DNA of 34,093 bases from DSWT01 sp049975385 (GCA_049975385.1 JBNGDO010000040.1:1-34093); one strand, 5' to 3'. Positions 23,565-31,996 are shown, numbered from the stretch's first letter. Notes: generated by a model from the letters alone, not told the origin. Numbers and translations: made by a program.

Positions 23565-25153
23565 AACAGCATAAGGCAGCGTTCCGCCGGCATTTGTGGT
23601 GGGTTCTGATCGTGTCCGTGGTGATGATAGGATGCCAACCGGCACCGGCTCCTTCTGCTCCTGCAGAGAAGCCACATCCCACATCTGTAAACGAGACGCG
23701 TACCCCATTTCCCACCTGGACGCCGACAGCCACGGCATTGCCAGCAACGCCGTGGCCTACCCGTGCAGCAACCGCGACACCGCAGCCCGCGGCTACTGCG
23801 ACGCCCTTCCCGGTGTGCGCTCCCGTCTGGCAACGCCCGCTCCCTAAAACCGAACCACTGCACGATCTGATTCTGTTCACGAGCACCACCCACGCGCCGT
23901 TTGCGCCCGAAGAGATCCGTCAGCGGACCACCCCCACCCACCTGTGGGCCATCGCCGCCGACGGGCGACGCGGTGAACGGCTTGCTGCCACAGACGATAT
24001 GCTCTTCATCCGCCCCGATAATGGTGCCCGTATCGCGGTCGACCTGCTGGCGACACAACCGTATTCGCTGGAGACAGACTTCGTGCACCAGCACACGCTC
24101 TTGCCCGAGTGCGAAGATGGTTCCTGCGCCGGGTATCAATTCTCTCCCAACGGAACATGGGCGGTCTATTTCTGGGGCGAAGAGGCTTGCGGGCGCGGCG
24201 TTGCGGCACTCGACCTGCGCACCGACGAAACACGTATCCTCACCGCCACGGGCGGCTACAACTTCACCTTCATCTCCGAGGAGACGCTCCTGCTGGCAAC
24301 CCTGGTGACCGGCACTACCCACTGCGAAAGCGGCAACATCGCTATGATCGATCTGCCCACCGGTGAACAGACCATCCTGGGCGCAACCGGTTCTATCCGC
24401 TGGAACCCGCAGCAGACCGCTTTCGCCGTCAGTACCCTGACTTACACAGAATGGAGAAGCGCTGTATGGGGCTACGACGCGGCGCAGGGACGGCACTTTC
24501 TGCCTCTGGCGACAGAGCCTGATACGGACGAATCCGCGACAGAAGCAATGCATCCGCTGTGGACGCCCGCGGGCGATCATCTGTTATACCAACAACGCGC
24601 AATCTCCTACACCCTACCGGCAAAGGTTGAATTTACTCTAGGCCCACAGCAAATCGTCGTCGTCGACGCCGCCACCGGCGAGCAACAGGTTTTGCTCAGC
24701 GATCCGGCCTACGATTATCACCTGTGCACGGCCTACGAAGTGTGTCCGTGGGAGGGCGACTTCATCGAAATCCGGCGGATTTCCTACCGGCAGAGCACCT
24801 TTTCCCTGAAAGCCAACACCGTTAGCGCCGCCATCAATTGCGCCCTCTATGGCTTCCGCTGCGCCGACCCGGTCGAGCGTTTCGCCCTCAACTGGCGGAC
24901 AGGCGAACTTGTTCCGTGGGACGCGCGGCCCGCAGCAGAAGCCGTTCCGACCAGCACACCAACGCACACACCGGCAGCGACAGCCCCTCAGCCCGCGGCG
25001 CCTGATTTGACCGGCCCTGCCTTCTACACAGCAACCGATGGGACCTACACGCTGCACCTGGGCGGTGATGACCGGAGTTTGTGGTGCGTACCCGCTGGCG
25101 GGGAGCCGGTGCTGTGGGTCAACACTGGCGCGAATTTCACCTATGTCCCTTAG
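23561..25153 (+). CDS. Lipoprotein with propeller-like body, function unknown
   Basis: A 530-residue predicted lipoprotein: MKQHKAAFRRHLWWVLIVSVVMIGC, with Cys at residue 25, then a Pro/Thr/Ala linker to about residue 85. The body has repeats of the type seen in TolB/WD40-like beta-propellers (LWAIAADGRRGERLAATDD, YQFSPNGTWAVYFWGEE, IRWNPQQTAFAVSTLTY). A second Thr/Pro linker (about 465-480) leads to a small C-terminal domain ending TDGTYTLHLGGDDRSLWCVPAGG. No catalytic motif is seen. Start overlaps the CCA gene by four bases, so they are probably translated together. First of three consecutive lipoproteins with the same plan; surface binding or sensing is a guess from architecture. Confidence 0.75.
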   Translation: MKQHKAAFRRHLWWVLIVSVVMIGCQPAPAPSAPAEKPHPTSVNETRTPFPTWTPTATALPATPWPTRAATATPQPAATATPFPVCAPVWQRPLPKTEPLHDLILFTSTTHAPFAPEEIRQRTTPTHLWAIAADGRRGERLAATDDMLFIRPDNGARIAVDLLATQPYSLETDFVHQHTLLPECEDGSCAGYQFSPNGTWAVYFWGEEACGRGVAALDLRTDETRILTATGGYNFTFISEETLLLATLVTGTTHCESGNIAMIDLPTGEQTILGATGSIRWNPQQTAFAVSTLTYTEWRSAVWGYDAAQGRHFLPLATEPDTDESATEAMHPLWTPAGDHLLYQQRAISYTLPAKVEFTLGPQQIVVVDAATGEQQVLLSDPAYDYHLCTAYEVCPWEGDFIEIRRISYRQSTFSLKANTVSAAINCALYGFRCADPVERFALNWRTGELVPWDARPAAEAVPTSTPTHTPAATAPQPAAPDLTGPAFYTATDGTYTLHLGGDDRSLWCVPAGGEPVLWVNTGANFTYVP

Positions 25154-25183
25154 CGTGATGCGTGATGCGTAATTCGTAACTGG
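25154..25183. repeat. Short 7-bp array between two lipoprotein genes
   Basis: GTGATGC, GTGATGC, GTAATTC, GTAACTG in tandem, between the stop at 25153 and the TTG start at 25195. Same units as in the arrays near 1200 and 12670. Confidence 0.8.
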
Positions 25184-25194
25184 AGAATCCTCAA

Positions 25195-26658
25195 TTGAAC
25201 TCTTTTGTGTTTGATAAAAAACTGATACTTCTTGTCTTCATACTGCTATCTGTTATCGTCGCACTCTCTGCCTGCGAGATGCCCGGCACGCCGACCCCGA
25301 CGCCCACCCCAACGCGCACGCCCATCCTCCCGACTGCCACACCCACACTAACGCCCACGCCGACACCCACGGCAACGCCAACCGTCACCCCAACGCCCAC
25401 GCCAACCTTGCCACCGGGACTGCTCCTGCCGGTACAGGCCGTCGAGCCACAGGGGTGGCCCGCGCTGCCCACCGAGTTATACTTCCTGCGCGAAGGACAC
25501 ATCTGGGCCTGGTTGGCCGAAGGCGGCGCGCTCGATGTCATCCCGGCTGCGGCCGAAGGCAATGGCGTTGAAGACGCGGCCGTCCTCGCCTACCGTGTGA
25601 CGCCGGACAAACGTTTCATCGTTTACGTCACCGACGCCGGAAAACTCTACCTCTTCGACCGCGCCCTGCGAGAGCACACCTACGTCCCCACTGCCGGACG
25701 GTTGATCGAGGAACTGATCGGTTCGCCGGGCATCGCGTTCGAGGTGACACCGGACGGACAGTCCCTGGTCTACATCGCATGGGGCGTCCAACCGACATTG
25801 CCCGACACACCAGGCACTGCAACAGCCTATCCCCCCTACGGCACCATCCTCGCCCTCGATCTCACGGACGTACGCCAGCCACAACGCGAACTGGGATTCT
25901 GCAACAGCACGACCACTGCCAAATGCACGGATCTAGCCCTGGCGCCGGATGGCAGCCAACTCGTTTACGAGGATAGTACGGGATTGTGGCTGACGCCTCT
26001 CGATGTCCCAGAAGCGCGATTGATATTGTCCCGTACAGAGGACCCGAGCTGGCGTTTTTCAGCTTGGGCACCCAACAGCCGCTGGCTGATCCTGGAAACG
26101 CAGTCAGAGCAGGTCGCTGCGTTAGCTCTGTTCAACATCGCCACAGAACAACGCATTCCCATTGACGTATCCTGCCCACAAGACTGCCATCTCGCATTGA
26201 GTTGGGGCGAGCAGAGCATCTGGGTCTCCACCGATTCGCCGGAGCATGGCTGTCTCTACGAAATACAGCCGGTTATCGGCGAACCCACGCTAGAAATCAC
26301 CTACGGAAAATGCCTGATCGATTCGTATGTGCTGCACCCCACATCACCACTGGCCCTGCCCGATGGCTGGGTCGCGTTCGTCCATCACGGTTGTGGTGAA
26401 GATTGTCCCGGCCCGGGTCCCGGTCTCTATTTCCTGGGACCGGAGGAGTCCACACGGCCTATTGCGCTGCTCGGCACTGCGGAAGGCTCAGCGCTATGGA
26501 CGGCGGATGCCTCGGCCTTCCTCTACTTGGATCCTGAGGGCAGCCCCACGCATTTGGGTGTCACCAACACCTCAGAATTCTGGGATGTGCGCCGCGTACT
26601 CGACGGCGCACACAGCTTCCACTGGGGCGAAATCGCGCTCCCACAGCCGGAAGAATGA
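25195..26658 (+). CDS. Lipoprotein with long Thr-Pro linker and propeller-like body
   Basis: A 487-residue predicted lipoprotein. Signal peptide MNSFVFDKKLILLVFILLSVIVALSAC with lipobox LSAC (Cys27); a strikingly regular Thr-Pro linker from about 30 to 75; then a body with propeller-type blades such as YRVTPDKRFIVYVTDAGKLYLFDRAL, LALAPDGSQLVYEDSTGLWLTPLD and WRFSAWAPNSRWLILETQ. The start is TTG at 25195-25197, supported by GGAG 9 bases upstream and by the signal peptide; no ATG fits. Immediately after the stop is a strong hairpin (26660-26687), so transcription may end here. Function unknown. Confidence 0.75.
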   Translation: MNSFVFDKKLILLVFILLSVIVALSACEMPGTPTPTPTPTRTPILPTATPTLTPTPTPTATPTVTPTPTPTLPPGLLLPVQAVEPQGWPALPTELYFLREGHIWAWLAEGGALDVIPAAAEGNGVEDAAVLAYRVTPDKRFIVYVTDAGKLYLFDRALREHTYVPTAGRLIEELIGSPGIAFEVTPDGQSLVYIAWGVQPTLPDTPGTATAYPPYGTILALDLTDVRQPQRELGFCNSTTTAKCTDLALAPDGSQLVYEDSTGLWLTPLDVPEARLILSRTEDPSWRFSAWAPNSRWLILETQSEQVAALALFNIATEQRIPIDVSCPQDCHLALSWGEQSIWVSTDSPEHGCLYEIQPVIGEPTLEITYGKCLIDSYVLHPTSPLALPDGWVAFVHHGCGEDCPGPGPGLYFLGPEESTRPIALLGTAEGSALWTADASAFLYLDPEGSPTHLGVTNTSEFWDVRRVLDGAHSFHWGEIALPQPEE

Positions 26659-26659
26659 C

Positions 26660-26687
26660 CTCGGGCACGGTCGGAGACCGGCCCGAG
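26660..26687 (+). terminator. Strong hairpin right after the lipoprotein stop
   Basis: CTCGGGC-A-CGGTC, loop GGA, GACCG-GCCCGAG: 12 base pairs with one bulged A, starting two bases after the TGA. A C-run rather than a T-run follows, so it is an atypical terminator or a 3'-end stabiliser. Confidence 0.55.
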
Positions 26688-26702
26688 CCCCCCGTCTACC
26701 AT

Positions 26703-26731
26703 TTGACCTTTCACGGTTGCCGTTGTATAAA
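26703..26731 (+). promoter_or_regulatory. Promoter for a leaderless mRNA
   Basis: TTGACC (26703-26708), 17 bases, TATAAA (26726-26731). The expected start of transcription, 7-8 bases after the -10 box, coincides with the ATG at 26739, and no ribosome site is present. Confidence 0.6.
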
Positions 26732-26738
26732 ACACGGC

Positions 26739-28325
26739 ATGAACCTATCCAACTTTCTTGAACCTAGACGCCGCCGCCAGCGTGCTGGCGCTGTGACCGG
26801 CGCCATCCTGCTTGCACTGGTGGTCGTGGGCGCACTGCTAGCTGCCTGCACCACCACGCTTCCCGCCGAACCCAATCGCGTGACGCTCGTCGTCGATGGC
26901 GAGCAGCAGACCATCGTCACCGAGCTAGCCACCGTGCGCGATCTGCTGACTGCGGAAGGCATCACAATCGGCGATCTCGACCAGGTGACGCCACCGGAAA
27001 CCGCCGCGCTGCGCAACGGGATGACCGTCACCGTGGTGCGCGTGATCCGGCTGACGGAGACCGTCTCCGAAACGCTGCCCTACGGACGGCAAGTCCTGCG
27101 CGACGCCACAATCCCCGAAGGCGAGACACGCTTGCTACAATCAGGACAAGCCGGCGTTCTGGAACGCGCGTATCGCATCACGCTGGAAGACGGCGTGGAG
27201 GTAGAACGCACGCTCATGCAAGAAGCGATCACCCAACCGCCCCAGGATGAGATCCGGCTCGTAGGCACGCGCCCGAACGTCGACACGATCATTATCACCG
27301 GTACAATCGCCTATATGAACCACCAGGATGCATGGATTTTGCGCGGAAGCAATCGCACGCGCCGCCGCGTGACGACCTTGGGCGATCTGGACGGGCGCGT
27401 CTTCAGTCTTTCGCCGGATGCCTCGAAGCTGCTCTTCACCCGCGCTGTCACCGATGCCGAGCATATCAACGCGCTATGGCTCATCCGCACCGGTGAGGCC
27501 GATCCCGAGCCCATCCCGCTCGATGTCAGTGATGTCCTCTGGGCTGACTGGCATCCTGAGGGCAACCGCATCGCCTGGACGACGGCGGAGGTCATTGAAG
27601 CCGCGCCGGGCTGGCGCGGGCAGAACGATCTTTGGACAGCGATCGTTTCTTTGCAAAATGCGCTCATCTCACGGCGGGAAGTCCTGGATGCAGAAGCAGG
27701 TGGGGGATACGGCTGGTGGGGAACCCGCTACGCCTGGTCGCCTACAGGCGACGCGCTGGCCTACTCCCAACCGGATACGGTAGGTGTGATAACGCTACGC
27801 GACGCCGAACGTACACCTTTGCTCACCTTCCCCGCCTACCGCACCTACAGCAGTTGGGCGTGGAACCCGGCGATTGCCTGGTCGCCCGATGGTAACTTCA
27901 TCGCCAGCGTCATCCACGCGCCTTCGCCCAACATCGCCGATGCGGAAGAAAGCCCTGTCTTCAACGTGTGGCAGTTCGCCGCGACGGGCGCGTACAGCGC
28001 CCCGATGGCTTCTGAAGCGGGCATGTGGGCCACGCCGTCCTTCGCGCCGGATGGATCCGCGCTGCTCTTCGGGCGGGCGCTTGTTCCCTACCGCAGCGAT
28101 ACCAGCCCGCACAGGCTCTGCCTCATCGACCGCGACGGTTCCGACCAACGCTGCTTCGACGCGCTCGGCGAGACCGGCATCGAACTGCCTTCGTGGCGCT
28201 GGAATCCCGACGAGGACGTGATCGCCTTCATCCAACTGGGCGACATCTACCTGCTCACGCCGCAGGATGGAAACATCATCCCGCTGGTCGATGATGGCGG
28301 CATCACGTTGATAGATTGGAAGTAA
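26739..28325 (+). CDS. Lipoprotein with DUF348, G5 and propeller-like domains
   Basis: A 528-residue predicted lipoprotein: basic n-region, hydrophobic core GAILLALVVVGALLAAC (Cys37) as lipobox. Next a DUF348 domain (VTLVVDGEQQTIVTELATVRDLLTAEGI, about 45-100), then a G5 domain (LTETVSETLPYGRQVL to IRLVGTRP, about 105-185), then a TolB-like propeller (FSLSPDASKLLFTRAV, YAWSPTGDALAYSQPD, IAWSPDGNFIASVIHA, PSFAPDGSALLFGRAL). DUF348 and G5 occur in cell-wall proteins such as YabE/Rpf-type factors, and G5 binds N-acetylglucosamine-containing polymers, so wall attachment is likely. The frame is open to an ATG at 26655, but the ATG at 26739 is chosen because the signal peptide starts there and a promoter lies directly upstream. 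Confidence 0.85.
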   Translation: MNLSNFLEPRRRRQRAGAVTGAILLALVVVGALLAACTTTLPAEPNRVTLVVDGEQQTIVTELATVRDLLTAEGITIGDLDQVTPPETAALRNGMTVTVVRVIRLTETVSETLPYGRQVLRDATIPEGETRLLQSGQAGVLERAYRITLEDGVEVERTLMQEAITQPPQDEIRLVGTRPNVDTIIITGTIAYMNHQDAWILRGSNRTRRRVTTLGDLDGRVFSLSPDASKLLFTRAVTDAEHINALWLIRTGEADPEPIPLDVSDVLWADWHPEGNRIAWTTAEVIEAAPGWRGQNDLWTAIVSLQNALISRREVLDAEAGGGYGWWGTRYAWSPTGDALAYSQPDTVGVITLRDAERTPLLTFPAYRTYSSWAWNPAIAWSPDGNFIASVIHAPSPNIADAEESPVFNVWQFAATGAYSAPMASEAGMWATPSFAPDGSALLFGRALVPYRSDTSPHRLCLIDRDGSDQRCFDALGETGIELPSWRWNPDEDVIAFIQLGDIYLLTPQDGNIIPLVDDGGITLIDWK

Positions 28326-28382
28326 ACCTCAACGGATGATAAAAATCTCACCGCAGAATACGCAGAGTGCGCTGAGTCTCGA

Positions 28383-28414
28383 GACTTTCGACTTGGGACT
28401 TTGGACTTTTGACT
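28383..28414. repeat. GACT-anchored 7-bp array upstream of the small protein gene
   Basis: GACT at 28383, 28390, 28397, 28404 and 28411, each exactly 7 bases apart, with variable TTC, TGG, TTG, TTT. It ends 18 bases before the ATG at 28433 and lies in the same sense as that gene. Confidence 0.9.
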
Positions 28415-28432
28415 GTTTTCAAGGGAGGCGCT

Positions 28433-28759
28433 ATGTTTGTGATCCGGATGTTTGCTAAACCGATTTCGCTCATCATCGCCGTGCTGGCAGGCAACTGGCT
28501 GGGCGGTGCGATACGGTCCAACCTGACGGGAGAGCCTGTACAATCCCTACGCTTCCGGTACACCACGCCTGAGGGAAGGACGATCAGCAACATCCCAGTT
28601 GTGACGAAGTTTTATCCTGCGCTACTCGTTGGATTGCTGCAAAAACCTCACCGGCTCCGCGCATTTCTGGGCGGCGTGGCGACAGCCGCGCTGCTTGATG
28701 ATCGGCTGGAGCGAATGGTATGGAAGCGCTTCGAGAGTGTGTTGCTGCCGCAAAGATAG
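28433..28759 (+). CDS. Small hypothetical protein
   Basis: A 108-residue basic protein I do not recognise. The N-terminal 30 residues are hydrophobic with glycine (PISLIIAVLAGNWLGGAI), like a membrane helix or signal anchor, and a second hydrophobic stretch (FYPALLVGLL; FLGGVATAALLDD) lies in the C-terminal half. The ATG at 28433 is selected by GGGAGG 5 bases upstream; a further eight codons upstream are open but come from the GACT repeat. It stands alone between the lipoprotein block and the sugar cluster. Confidence 0.65.
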   Translation: MFVIRMFAKPISLIIAVLAGNWLGGAIRSNLTGEPVQSLRFRYTTPEGRTISNIPVVTKFYPALLVGLLQKPHRLRAFLGGVATAALLDDRLERMVWKRFESVLLPQR

Positions 28760-28854
28760 TACACAGTCCCCTGTGCGCATTAGTCATGGTAATGCAGAAC
28801 CCAAATCGAATCGGTTGAATTGAATTTATAATCATTTTTCAGGAGGTAAACATC

Positions 28855-29781
28855 ATGCTTTACAGATCATTCGGCAAACTGGGTTGGCCCGTGTCCGCCG
28901 TGGGGTTGGGCACGTGGAATATCGGGAATCAATGGGGCACGGTCGATGACGTGACAGCGTGGGCGACGGTGCGCGCGGCGTTCGATAGCGGCGTGAACCT
29001 GTTCGACGTCGCCGAATCCTACGGCGAGCCCAACGGCCTTTCGGAGGAGCGGCTCGGCGTGGCGCTGGCAGGGCTGCGCCATCGCGTCTACATCGTCAGC
29101 AAGATCGGGCACTGGGGCAAGCGCACCGGACAAGGCGTGCCCAAAACCACCACGGATATGATCCGCCTGTGCGCGCACGCCTCGCTGCACCGCCTGCGCA
29201 CCGACTGGCACGACGTCCTGCTCTGCCACGAGGGCGACATCGAAGACCCCAGCGTCTATCTGGAAGCCTTCGAAATCCTCAAGAAGGCGGGACGGTTGCG
29301 CGCTTACGGCATCTCCACCGACAGCCTCGATGTGCTCAAGCGTTTCAACGTCAACGGAACGTGTAGCGTGGTGGAAGTCAACTACTCGCTCGCCAACCGT
29401 TCGGCGGAAGCGGAGTTGTTCCCCTACTGCGAGGAACACGGCATCGCCGTCCTCATCCGAGGACCGTTACGCCGGGGATTGCTCGCGGGCAAGTATACGC
29501 TCGACAGCGTCTTCACGGACGCGGTACGCGCCGGATGGAACAAGGGCGGCGCGGGACGGGCCGGCTTCGAGGCGGATATGGCGAAGATTGAGAAACTCAA
29601 ACAGCACATCCAGCCGGGCACGGAGATGGTCACCACGGCACTACGCTTCAGCTTCTCGCATCCCGTGGCGCCAGTCACCATCCCCGGAGCGAAATCACCG
29701 GAGCAGGCGACAATGAACGCCCAGGCCGGCGACCGCACGCTCACGGCGGAAGAACTGGCGACGATCAAGGCAATTTTTTAG
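28855..29781 (+). CDS. Aldo/keto reductase
   Basis: A 308-residue NAD(P)H-dependent oxidoreductase of the AKR (alpha/beta)8 superfamily. The catalytic tetrad is visible: Asp and Tyr in NLFDVAESYGE, Lys in VYIVSKIGHW, His in VLLCHEGD. The C-terminal cofactor loop lies in APVTIPGAKSPEQ. The start has a strong AGGAGG 7 bases upstream of the ATG; a TATAAT at 28827-28832 could be a -10 box without a clear -35. It opens a plus-strand series of sugar-type oxidoreductases, so oxidation of an aldose such as fucose or rhamnose is a reasonable guess, although AKR substrates cannot be read from sequence. Confidence 0.88.
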   Translation: MLYRSFGKLGWPVSAVGLGTWNIGNQWGTVDDVTAWATVRAAFDSGVNLFDVAESYGEPNGLSEERLGVALAGLRHRVYIVSKIGHWGKRTGQGVPKTTTDMIRLCAHASLHRLRTDWHDVLLCHEGDIEDPSVYLEAFEILKKAGRLRAYGISTDSLDVLKRFNVNGTCSVVEVNYSLANRSAEAELFPYCEEHGIAVLIRGPLRRGLLAGKYTLDSVFTDAVRAGWNKGGAGRAGFEADMAKIEKLKQHIQPGTEMVTTALRFSFSHPVAPVTIPGAKSPEQATMNAQAGDRTLTAEELATIKAIF

Positions 29782-29853
29782 TAGACGGTAGCCGGTAGAC
29801 AGTAGACAGGGCTTGCTGCCGCAGATCACCCGGCTACCGTCTACTGTCTACCG
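29781..29853. repeat. Paired GTAGACA/TGTCTAC 7-bp arrays forming a hairpin
   Basis: Left side GTAGACG, GTAGCCG, GTAGACA, GTAGACA; right side GGCTACC, GTCTACT, GTCTACC. A perfect 15-base inverted repeat pairs 29781-29795 with 29830-29844, and an alternative pairing of the remaining units is possible. The array starts at the last base of the reductase stop codon and ends just before the AAAGGAG of the next gene. Confidence 0.9.
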
Positions 29854-29869
29854 CAAAAAGGAGACTCAC

Positions 29870-30889
29870 ATGCAAGCAGCTTACTATGAAGGGAATCGAA
29901 CGATCACGACGGGCGCGTCCGTCCCGCAGAGGCCGGGGCCGGGCGAGGTGCGGCTCGACGTCGCATATTGCGGCATCTGCGGCACCGATCTGCACATCTA
30001 CCTGGGGCACATGGATAAGCGCGTCAAAATGCCGCAGATTATGGGCCACGAGATGTCCGGCGTCATCGCCGAAATCGGCGCGGGCGTGACGGGCTGGCAA
30101 ATGGGCGACCGCGTCGTCGTGCGCCCGTTAGCGCCGTGCGGTCACTGTCCCGCGTGCGAGGCGGGACAGTCGCACATCTGCTACAATCTCAAGTTCCTCG
30201 GCATCGACACGCCGGGCGCGCTCCAGGGATCGTGGACGGTCCCGGCGTACACGCTGCACGCCATCCCCGACGATTTGCCACTGGACAAAGCCGCGCTGAT
30301 CGAACCGCTCGCCGTGGCCTGTCACGACGTGCGGCTGGGCGACGTACAAGCCGGCGAGCACGTCGTCGTCATCGGCGGCGGGCCGATTGGGACGCTGGTG
30401 GCGTTGGTCGCACAGCAGGCCGGTGCGAACGTCATAGTTTCAGAGGTCAACGCCTTTCGCGTTAACCTGGCCCGCGAGATCGGGCTGGATGCGGTGAACC
30501 CGCAGGAGATCGACCTGGTGGCGCTGGTCGACGCGCGCACGGGCAGCGCGGGCGCGGACGTGGTCTTCGAGGTGTCCGGCTCGGCGGCGGGCGCGGCGGT
30601 GATGACGGATCTGCTGCGCACACGCGGGCGCATCGTCATCGTCGCCATCTTCGCGCAAGCCCCACCAGTGAACCTGCACCGCTTCTTCTGGCGCGAGCTG
30701 CAATTGCGCGGGGCACGCGTCTACGAACCGGAGGATTTCGAGAAGGCCATCGATCTCGCTGCGCGCGGCGCCCTTCCACTGGAGCACATCGTCAGCGCCA
30801 AAGAGCCGCTGGCCAACCTCGGCGCTGTTTTCCAACAGATCGAAACCGATCCGAAACTGATGAAAGTGTTGATCAAGACGGGAGAGTAA
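29870..30889 (+). CDS. Zinc-dependent medium-chain dehydrogenase
   Basis: A 339-residue member of the alcohol/threonine/sorbitol dehydrogenase family. Catalytic zinc ligands are Cys in YCGICGTDLH, His in MGHEMSG and Glu in IEPLAVACHDV; structural zinc cysteines are in CGHCPACEAGQSHIC; the dinucleotide site is VVVIGGGPIGTLVALVAQQAGA, with Glu ending strand 2 (VIVSEVNAFR), which favours NAD. The ATG at 29870 has AAAGGAG 6 bases upstream; upstream in-frame codons to 29813 read through the repeat array and are not coding. Located between the aldo/keto reductase and the SDR, so oxidation of a sugar or polyol hydroxyl is inferred. Confidence 0.9.
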   Translation: MQAAYYEGNRTITTGASVPQRPGPGEVRLDVAYCGICGTDLHIYLGHMDKRVKMPQIMGHEMSGVIAEIGAGVTGWQMGDRVVVRPLAPCGHCPACEAGQSHICYNLKFLGIDTPGALQGSWTVPAYTLHAIPDDLPLDKAALIEPLAVACHDVRLGDVQAGEHVVVIGGGPIGTLVALVAQQAGANVIVSEVNAFRVNLAREIGLDAVNPQEIDLVALVDARTGSAGADVVFEVSGSAAGAAVMTDLLRTRGRIVIVAIFAQAPPVNLHRFFWRELQLRGARVYEPEDFEKAIDLAARGALPLEHIVSAKEPLANLGAVFQQIETDPKLMKVLIKTGE

Positions 30890-30956
30890 ACGGTAGTCGG
30901 TAGACAGTAGGCGGGGTTTCTCTCCCCCGTCTACCGTCTACTGTCTACCGTCTACC
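30890..30956. repeat. Paired GTAGACA/TGTCTAC 7-bp arrays forming a hairpin
   Basis: Directly after the stop codon: GGTAGTC, GGTAGAC, AGTAGGC on one side, and CGTCTAC repeated four times with variants on the other. CGGTAGACAGTAG (30898-30910) pairs perfectly with 30938-30950. Same family as the arrays at 29781 and 33284. Confidence 0.88.
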
Positions 30957-30983
30957 TATCACCCATAAGGAGCATACAAAACC

Positions 30984-31751
30984 ATGAGCATATTAGACCT
31001 TTTCAGACTTGACGGAAAAACGGCGCTCGTCACCGGCTGCCGGCGCGGGATCGGGCGCGGGTACGCGCAGGCGCTCGCCGAGGCCGGAGCGGACATCGTC
31101 GGCGTAAGCCTCACACTGCAACCGGGCAGTGAGGTGGAGCAGGACGTCGTCGCGCTGGGGCGCTCATTCACCGGCTACGCCTGCGATTTTGCCGACCGCG
31201 CGGCACTGTACACCTTCATCGAGCGGGTGAAGGCGGAGTGCCCGCCCATCGACATCCTCGTCAACAACGCGGGCACGATCTTCCGCGAACCGGTGGTGGA
31301 CTATCCCGACGACAAATGGGACGAGGTCATCGAGACCAATCTCAACGCGCAGTTCATCGTCGCACGCGAATTCGGGAAGGAGATGCTGGCGCGCGGTCAC
31401 GGCAAGATCATCTTCACCGCGTCGCTGCTCACCTTCCAGGGCGGAATCACCGTGCCGGGCTATGCGGCGAGCAAGGGCGGCATCGGCCAACTGGTGATGG
31501 CGCTGTCGAACGAGTGGGCCGGCAAGGGCGTCAACGTCAATGCCATCGTGCCCGGCTACATCGCCACCGATCTCACCGAGGCGCTGCGCCGCGATCCAGT
31601 CCGCAGCGAGCAAATCCTGGCGCGCATCCCCGCCGGGCGCTGGGGCACGCCGGAGGACTTCAAGGGCGCGGTCGTCTACCTCGCCTCCGACGCCTCGAAC
31701 TACGTCAACGGCATCACGCTGATCGTCGATGGCGGGTGGATGGGGAGATAG
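30984..31751 (+). CDS. SDR-family oxidoreductase, KduD-like
   Basis: A 255-residue classical short-chain dehydrogenase. Cofactor motif TGCRRGIGRG, the NNAG motif in ILVNNAGT, catalytic Ser in IIFTASLLTF, and Tyr/Lys in GYAASKGGIGQ. The N-terminus MSILDLFRLDGKTALVTG and overall layout resemble 2-deoxy-D-gluconate / 2-keto-3-deoxy-sugar-acid dehydrogenases (KduD, KDF dehydrogenase). AAGGAG lies 10 bases before the ATG. Next to a sugar-acid dehydratase, it could oxidise the 2-keto-3-deoxy acid that enzyme makes; this link is inferred. Confidence 0.87.
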   Translation: MSILDLFRLDGKTALVTGCRRGIGRGYAQALAEAGADIVGVSLTLQPGSEVEQDVVALGRSFTGYACDFADRAALYTFIERVKAECPPIDILVNNAGTIFREPVVDYPDDKWDEVIETNLNAQFIVAREFGKEMLARGHGKIIFTASLLTFQGGITVPGYAASKGGIGQLVMALSNEWAGKGVNVNAIVPGYIATDLTEALRRDPVRSEQILARIPAGRWGTPEDFKGAVVYLASDASNYVNGITLIVDGGWMGR

Positions 31752-31812
31752 CCGTCAGCTTTCAGCGATCAGCAAAAAAGCAGAAAGCTGAGGGCTGACG
31801 GCTGAAAGCTTT
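31752..31812. repeat. Inverted 7-bp arrays of the CAGCTTT/GGCTGAC type
   Basis: GTCAGCT, TTCAGCG, ATCAGC on the left and AGCTGAG, GGCTGAC, GGCTGAA, AGC on the right, around an A-rich loop. They could form a hairpin ending the SDR transcript before the next promoter. Confidence 0.8.
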
Positions 31813-31813
31813 A

Positions 31814-31842
31814 TTGACGATTTTCCAACCCTGCGTTATACT
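31814..31842 (+). promoter_or_regulatory. Promoter of the phosphofructokinase gene, with long leader
   Basis: TTGACG (31814-31819), 17 bases, TATACT (31837-31842). The leader of about 148 bases contains an AGTTTGGG ... CCCAAACT hairpin around 31909-31935 and GGGGTAG direct repeats; no known riboswitch is recognised. Confidence 0.7.
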
Positions 31843-31996
31843 GTGCGCTATTCAGAAGGGAGTTTTCCGGTATCATCTCAACAAAAAGGGAAGGGGTAGA
31901 AGGGGTAGTTTGGGCGCAGCCTGCCCCCAAACTCCCATCCCCAAGATTTTGAGAAGATACGTTTTCCGGGCATTTTTCAGAGGGGGAGATCATTTT

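Noticed and set aside
23528..24580. Long 350-residue open frame on the minus strand
   Set aside because: It is antisense to the lipoprotein and CCA genes, has no signal, domain or ribosome site, and is a by-product of high GC.
25277..25425. Thr-Pro linker coding region as a nucleotide tandem repeat
   Set aside because: The ACNCCN pattern varies at third positions and follows from the protein's low complexity; similar linkers occur in other secreted proteins here.
31814..31996. N-terminal extension of the phosphofructokinase
   Set aside because: The segment holds the -35/-10 promoter and leader, and the ribosome site fits the ATG at 31997.
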